A program made the position numbers and the translations under genes. Below, piece by piece: positions 60,797 through 64,000 of a stretch of 64,000 bases of DNA; within the stretch, counting starts at the first letter, position 1; each line of letters opens with the position of its first letter. Origin of the DNA: JAGQRJ01 sp041402045 (GTDB lineage Bacteria > Planctomycetota > J058); contig JAWKSZ010000016.1 of assembly GCA_041402045.1 (NCBI GenBank), positions 67,982-131,981 of the forward strand, given 5' to 3'. Below the pieces are notes generated by a model, which saw nothing but the letters and a program-made list of their open reading frames with translations, was not told where the DNA came from and did not search any database.

Positions 60797-62019
60797 AGGA
60801 ACACCACGGGCCCGTCCGGTAGGCTGCCACGTCGCCAGCGCGTCCCGGGCGACCTCGAGCGCCTCAGGGCCGGGTGCCGTGATCGACGACCCGGGGGTCG
60901 AGGCGTGGGCCCTGGCGGGCGCCGGCGGCCAGGGCGTCGACGCGAAGAAGCTGCGCGCGATCCAGTCCGCGGCGTAGAGCGCCGACGAACCCCAGCAGCT
61001 TCGCGCAGCGGTCGAGCCAGGGGCTGCGCTCGGGGGCCAGGGGCAGCAGGCGCTCGGGGCCACAGGCCGCCGGCGCGCTTGCTGGACGGCGCGGGGTGTG
61101 CATGGCTGGGGGACGGAGCGGCCGACCCTCCGCGACCAGCGCCGGCTGCGAAGCCGCTCGAGCTGCGGCCCAGCCGCGCGCTGGGCCGCAGGGGAGCACC
61201 GCGGGCAGCCCGTCGAACAAGGCCTTCGCCGCCTTGGCGCTGGCCGGGGCGGTCCTCGGGGCGCTTGGCCATGAGCACCTGGGCGCGCAGCTGCGGCGGG
61301 GCGCCCGGCAGCGCGTCGCGCAGGTCGGGGACTCCGGTCATGGTGCATTGCAGCACCTGCAGCGCGCTGTGGTTGGCGTAGGGCGGGCCCCCCGTCAACA
61401 GGTGGTAGAGCAGGACGCCGCAGGAGTAGAGGTCGGCGCGCCCGTCCAGGTCCCGCCCCTGGCACTGCTCGGGGGACATGTAGAACGGCGTGCCCATGAC
61501 CACGCCGGTGCGGGTGAGGCTGGTCGAGGACGAGTCGCGCCGGGCGAGGCCGAAGTCGGCGAGCTTGATCTGATTGCCCTGGCCCAGGAGCAGGTTGTCC
61601 GGCTTCACGTCGCGGTGCACGATCCCGCGCTCGTGGATCGCCTGCAGCCCGTCGAGCACCGCGCGCAGGATCCCCACCGCCTGGGGCACGTTCGCGCGCT
61701 CGTGCTCCGCCAGGAACCCGTCCACCGAGTTGGGGAGGTACTCCAGGATCAACCAGAAGAACTCGCCCTCGCCCCAGCTCAGGAGCCGCACCACGTTGGG
61801 GTGGCGCACCTCGGACAGGAGCTTGACCTCGCGCCGGAAGCGGGGGAGCGCCTCCTCGTTGGTCACGTCGGGGAGGATCACCTTCAGCGCCGCCCGCTGG
61901 TTGCGCTTGCGCACCTCGTAGACGGTCCCGCTCGAGCCCTTGCCAATGACCCGCTGCACCGTCCAGCCGGCGTGCTTGCCGCCGACCTCGACGCCGTGTT
62001 GCGGTGTGCCTTTGGCCAC
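60793..62019 (-). CDS. Ser/Thr protein kinase with C-terminal membrane anchor, 3' half frameshifted
   Basis: GTG 62019 is preceded by GGAGGAGACCGG. Kinase domain about 15-275: VIGKGSSGTVYEVRKRNQRA, ALKVILPDV, ERGIVHRDVKPDNLLLGQGN, LADFGLARRD, GTPFYMSPEQCQGRDLDGRA. Near 61230 the frame changes (KRPEDRP continues as ASAKAAKALFDGLPAVLPCG), and again near 60985, where a hydrophobic stretch AKLLGFVGALYAADWIARSF suggests a membrane anchor or hydrophobic helix. The last frame ends at TGA 60793-60795, overlapping GTG 60796 of the TPR-kinase, the standard overlap here. The gene pair probably works in one pathway. Divergent from the third RING-like gene. Confidence 0.83.
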   Translation of the reverse strand: MAKGTPQHGVEVGGKHAGWTVQRVIGKGSSGTVYEVRKRNQRAALKVILPDVTNEEALPRFRREVKLLSEVRHPNVVRLLSWGEGEFFWLILEYLPNSVDGFLAEHERANVPQAVGILRAVLDGLQAIHERGIVHRDVKPDNLLLGQGNQIKLADFGLARRDSSSTSLTRTGVVMGTPFYMSPEQCQGRDLDGRADLYSCGVLLYHLLTGGPPYANHSALQVLQCTMTGVPDLRDALPGAPPQLRAQVLMAKRPEDRPGQRQGGEGLVRRAARGAPLRPSARLGRSSSGFAAGAGRGGSAAPSPSHAHPAPSSKRAGGLWPRAPAAPGPRAQPLARPLREAAGVRRRSTPRTGSRAASSRRRPGRRRPPGPTPRPPGRRSRHPALRRSRSPGTRWRRGSLPDGPVVFL

Positions 62020-62121
62020 CCGGTCTCCTCCGGTGGGCGCGGCGCGCGCCTGGGTGCAGTGTGCCCGAGGCTTCCGTGCCGCACCACCCGCAAGGGCGCG
62101 CCCCGAGCGCAAGCGCCCGAG

Positions 62122-62127
62122 TATGCT
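62122..62127 (+). promoter_or_regulatory. -10 hexamer TATGCT of a probable leaderless promoter
   Basis: TATGCT, six bases, ATG 62134; no Shine-Dalgarno in the spacer. Confidence 0.55.
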
Positions 62128-62133
62128 GACCCC

Positions 62134-62973
62134 ATGGAGAAGCCCCCCGCCACCCTCCCTCCTCAGCCGGCCCCCGAGCGTCGCTCGGACGTCAAGGTCG
62201 TGGGGAGCCTGGCGCGCTGCCCCTACTGCCACGAGGACGTGGACCAGGAGAACGCCTGGGTCGCCTGCGCCGAGTGCCTGGCCCGGCACCACACCGAGTG
62301 CTGGGACGAGGCCGGGCGCTGCGCGAGCTGCAGCGCCAGCGAGCGCCTGACCCGCGAAGGCAGCGGCGGCGGCGGGGCCTCGCGCTACCCGCGGCTGCGC
62401 CAGGCCACGACGGTGGAGCGGCCGGGGAAGCACCGCCTGTTCGGCCAGCCCCTGCGCACCGCGTTCAAGACCAGCTTCGAGGGCGAGCTCAACGCCCCGG
62501 GCGAGGCGCCCTGGCTGGAGGCCGAAATGCGCCGGGTGTTCCGCACCAAGGGCGTGCTCAACACCTCCCCCACCGAGGTCAGCTGGCGCCCGACCCAGGA
62601 GCAGAACTGCCGCATGCTCAGCGCCAAGATCGCGGCCAAGGGCGGGCAGACGACCCTCGAGGTCGAGGAGGCCTTCGGCCCGCTGCTGGGGCTGCTCGGC
62701 GGGCTGGGTCTGGGCGGGGGCTTCGGGCTGCTCGTCCCGCTGTTCGCCTTCCTCTGCGAAGCCCTCGGGTTCGAGGCCCAGGGGTGGGTGGTGCTCGGGG
62801 TCATGGCGTTCCTGAGCACGATCCTGGTGCCGCTCTTGCTCGTGTTCTACCGCCGGATCGTGAGCCGACGCCGCGAGCAGCTCCAGCGCTTCAGCGAGCG
62901 CTTGGCCCGGCGGTTGACGGCGCCGCCGCCCCAGCGGCGCTCGGCCTCCAAACCCGCCCCACACAAGCCCTGA
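62134..62973 (+). CDS. Membrane protein with RING-like zinc finger (third copy)
   Basis: 279 residues. Finger at 29-66: Cys29, Cys32, Cys45, Cys48, His52/His53, Cys56, Cys63, Cys66 (CPYCHEDV, ACAECLARHHTECWDE, GRCASC), the same spacing as the pair at 43955-45417. Next comes a domain with FGQPLRTAFKTSFEGELNAP and RMLSAKIAAKGGQTTLEVEE, which resembles a START/polyketide-cyclase-like beta sheet only loosely, then two transmembrane helices (about 190-215 and 222-250). Ends with a basic coiled segment. The different C-terminal part shows that the finger is a mobile module. Divergent from a Ser/Thr kinase pair and upstream of a SHOCT protein gene. Confidence 0.75.
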   Translation: MEKPPATLPPQPAPERRSDVKVVGSLARCPYCHEDVDQENAWVACAECLARHHTECWDEAGRCASCSASERLTREGSGGGGASRYPRLRQATTVERPGKHRLFGQPLRTAFKTSFEGELNAPGEAPWLEAEMRRVFRTKGVLNTSPTEVSWRPTQEQNCRMLSAKIAAKGGQTTLEVEEAFGPLLGLLGGLGLGGGFGLLVPLFAFLCEALGFEAQGWVVLGVMAFLSTILVPLLLVFYRRIVSRRREQLQRFSERLARRLTAPPPQRRSASKPAPHKP

Positions 62974-62993
62974 ACCCGCGCGCAGGCCCCCGC

Positions 62994-62999
62994 TACACT
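62994..62999 (+). promoter_or_regulatory. -10 hexamer TACACT of a probable leaderless promoter
   Basis: TACACT, seven bases, ATG 63007; no Shine-Dalgarno. Confidence 0.5.
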
Positions 63000-63006
63000 G
63001 GGGCCA

Positions 63007-64000
63007 TGCGAGACGCCGTGCCCGAACCCGACAAGCTGCTCCCCGAGCTGCAGAAGGCGCTGCCCGCGCCGCTCTCGCGCTTCGCCCCCAGCGACCCCGC
63101 GGCCGAAGCCCGGGTGCGCGCGCGGCTGCGCACCATGAGCCTCTCTGCGCTGCGCACCCGCCGCGCGCGGATCGACCGCCGGCTGCAAGAGCTGGGGCTC
63201 GAGATCGGCGAGGTGGCCCTGGCGATCCCCAGCGTGCGCGGCACCGGGCTCAAGGACATCGACCGGATCCTGCGCAAGATCGACCGCCTCGACGACCAGG
63301 ACCAGGAGCACGAGCTCGAGCGCCAGGTGAAGAAGAACGAGGGCGGGCTCCTGGCCCAGCTGGCGGTCAACGTCGACTGGCTGGCCCGGGTGTTCACCAA
63401 CCGCGAGGCACGCAGCAAGCGCCACATGCTCGTCTCGGAGCTAGGCCTCGCGCTCTCCGCCTGCGACCACGAGGTCCTCGGCGAGTACGCCCCGCACGTG
63501 AAGACCGAGCTCGACGAGCGGATCGCCCACTCGCGGCGGATCGACGAGCTGTTCGTGCAGGCGCGGCTGGTCGACGACGAGTTCGCGCGCCGCGCCGCCG
63601 AGGGCTTGCTCAGCGAGCAGCCCAAGGACATCGATCGGCTGCTGGCCAAGGCGGCGAGCACCGTGGACGACGTGGGAGACAAGCTCGTGGACTTCGGCGC
63701 CCACGCCGCCTCGAGCGCGGTCAAGGGCGGCACGATCGCCGCCTGGGAGCTGGCCCGCGGCGCCGCGGTCGGCGCCTGGTCCCTGGGCAAGCGCCAGGCC
63801 GAGCGCCGGGGCGAGGCCGAGCCCGAGCCCGACGACCCATTGGAGCGCCCGCTGCCGCCGTCGCCGCCCCGGACCCGCGCCCAGCCCGCGCCGAGCGCGA
63901 GCGAGCCGGGTCCCGACCCCGCGCTGATCCCGAAGCTGATCCGCGACCTGGCCCAGCTCCGCCTCGACGGGATCCTCACCGACGAGGAATACAAGCGGAA
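63007..64000 (+). CDS. SHOCT-domain protein with helical body (runs off right edge)
   Basis: The frame is open from ATG 63007 to the window end (331 codons). Body: helical, charged (SLSALRTRRARIDRRLQELG, GLKDIDRILRKIDRLDDQDQ, EHELERQVKKNEGG), mid part with DIDRLLAKAASTVDDVGDKL and one modestly hydrophobic stretch (AASSAVKGGTIAAWELARGA). After a Pro-rich linker (RPLPPSPPRTRAQPAPSASE) comes LIRDLAQLRLDGILTDEEYK at the edge, the short SHOCT domain, usually a C-terminal oligomerisation or membrane-association module. So the gene should end soon beyond the window. Start chosen because TACACT precedes it by seven bases. Function unknown. Confidence 0.75.

Noticed and set aside
62847..64000. Minus-strand open frames at the right edge
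   Set aside because: The plus-strand frame from ATG 63007 has a -10 hexamer at the usual distance and a SHOCT domain; the minus frames are Ser/Arg-rich shadows.

Overview
This is a very GC-rich bacterial window (about 70% G+C by eye) with strongly G/C-biased third codon positions. Several traits point to Planctomycetota, most likely one of the high-GC lineages: at least six Hanks-type Ser/Thr kinase domains in five genes, an MJ0042-type zinc ribbon, three membrane proteins with a RING-like zinc finger, an LpxA gene (so a Gram-negative envelope), and many unrecognised secreted or lipid-anchored proteins. Myxococcota is the main alternative. There is no rRNA, tRNA, CRISPR array or recognisable transposase.

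Layout. 1-7.5 kb: the start of a DUF2760 gene (cut by the left edge), a two-domain universal stress protein behind a sigma-54-like promoter, glutamate dehydrogenase, an inositol-monophosphatase-like enzyme, a palindromic 156-bp element, a CsbD-like protein and secreted proteins. 7.7-15.1 kb (minus strand): a poly-gamma-glutamate operon, lipoprotein-pgsB-pgsC-pgsW, which runs by overlaps into a very large MscS-type channel. 15.4-21.1 kb: a phosphorelay of four overlapping or abutting genes (receiver-PAS-sigma54 AAA+ regulator, membrane histidine kinase, CheY-like receiver, receiver-histidine kinase). 21.2-27.8 kb: a DUF1328 protein, an outer-membrane barrel, two four-helix-bundle proteins, a sugar transferase, a tandem double Ser/Thr kinase and a lipid kinase. 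27.9-32.5 kb: a class III aminotransferase with an HpnN-like RND exporter, and a lipoprotein. 32.6-36.1 kb: a Met/His/Cys-rich CpxP-like periplasmic protein divergent from an OmpR-type two-component system. 36.1-46.8 kb: a phosphoesterase remnant, an aminotransferase, a zinc-ribbon protein, a squalene/phytoene synthase-lpxA-glycosyltransferase operon, a DsbD-alpha-like protein with a thioredoxin-fold protein that has an in-frame TAG, and two RING-like membrane proteins. 47-64 kb: a signalling island with four kinase genes, a GAF-AAA+ regulator without its sigma-54 contact loop, a degenerate HAD protein, a glutaredoxin, a duplicated SH3-like secreted protein, the second copy of the palindromic element, a third RING-like protein and a SHOCT protein running off the right edge.

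Genes here are tightly packed. ATGA/GTGA (and probably CTGA) overlaps couple the phosphorelay, the pgs genes, the synthase-lpxA-glycosyltransferase set and the kinase pairs. Two start classes can be seen: genes with a clear Shine-Dalgarno, and at least seven genes with no (or only a weak) Shine-Dalgarno but a TANNNT-like -10 hexamer 6-7 nt before the start codon, i.e. probably leaderless. Perfect hairpins close many transcription units.

Caution on sequence quality: about ten genes are broken by frameshifts (USP, mscS, pgsB and its upstream lipoprotein, two histidine kinases, the hybrid kinase, DUF1328, the barrel, the double kinase, the lipid kinase, one C-terminal kinase). Where I followed the frame step by step the shifts fit missing bases, often in G/C runs, while other genes of 2.6-3.2 kb are intact. 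I therefore describe these as frameshifted genes, probably through consensus errors, and give outer limits.
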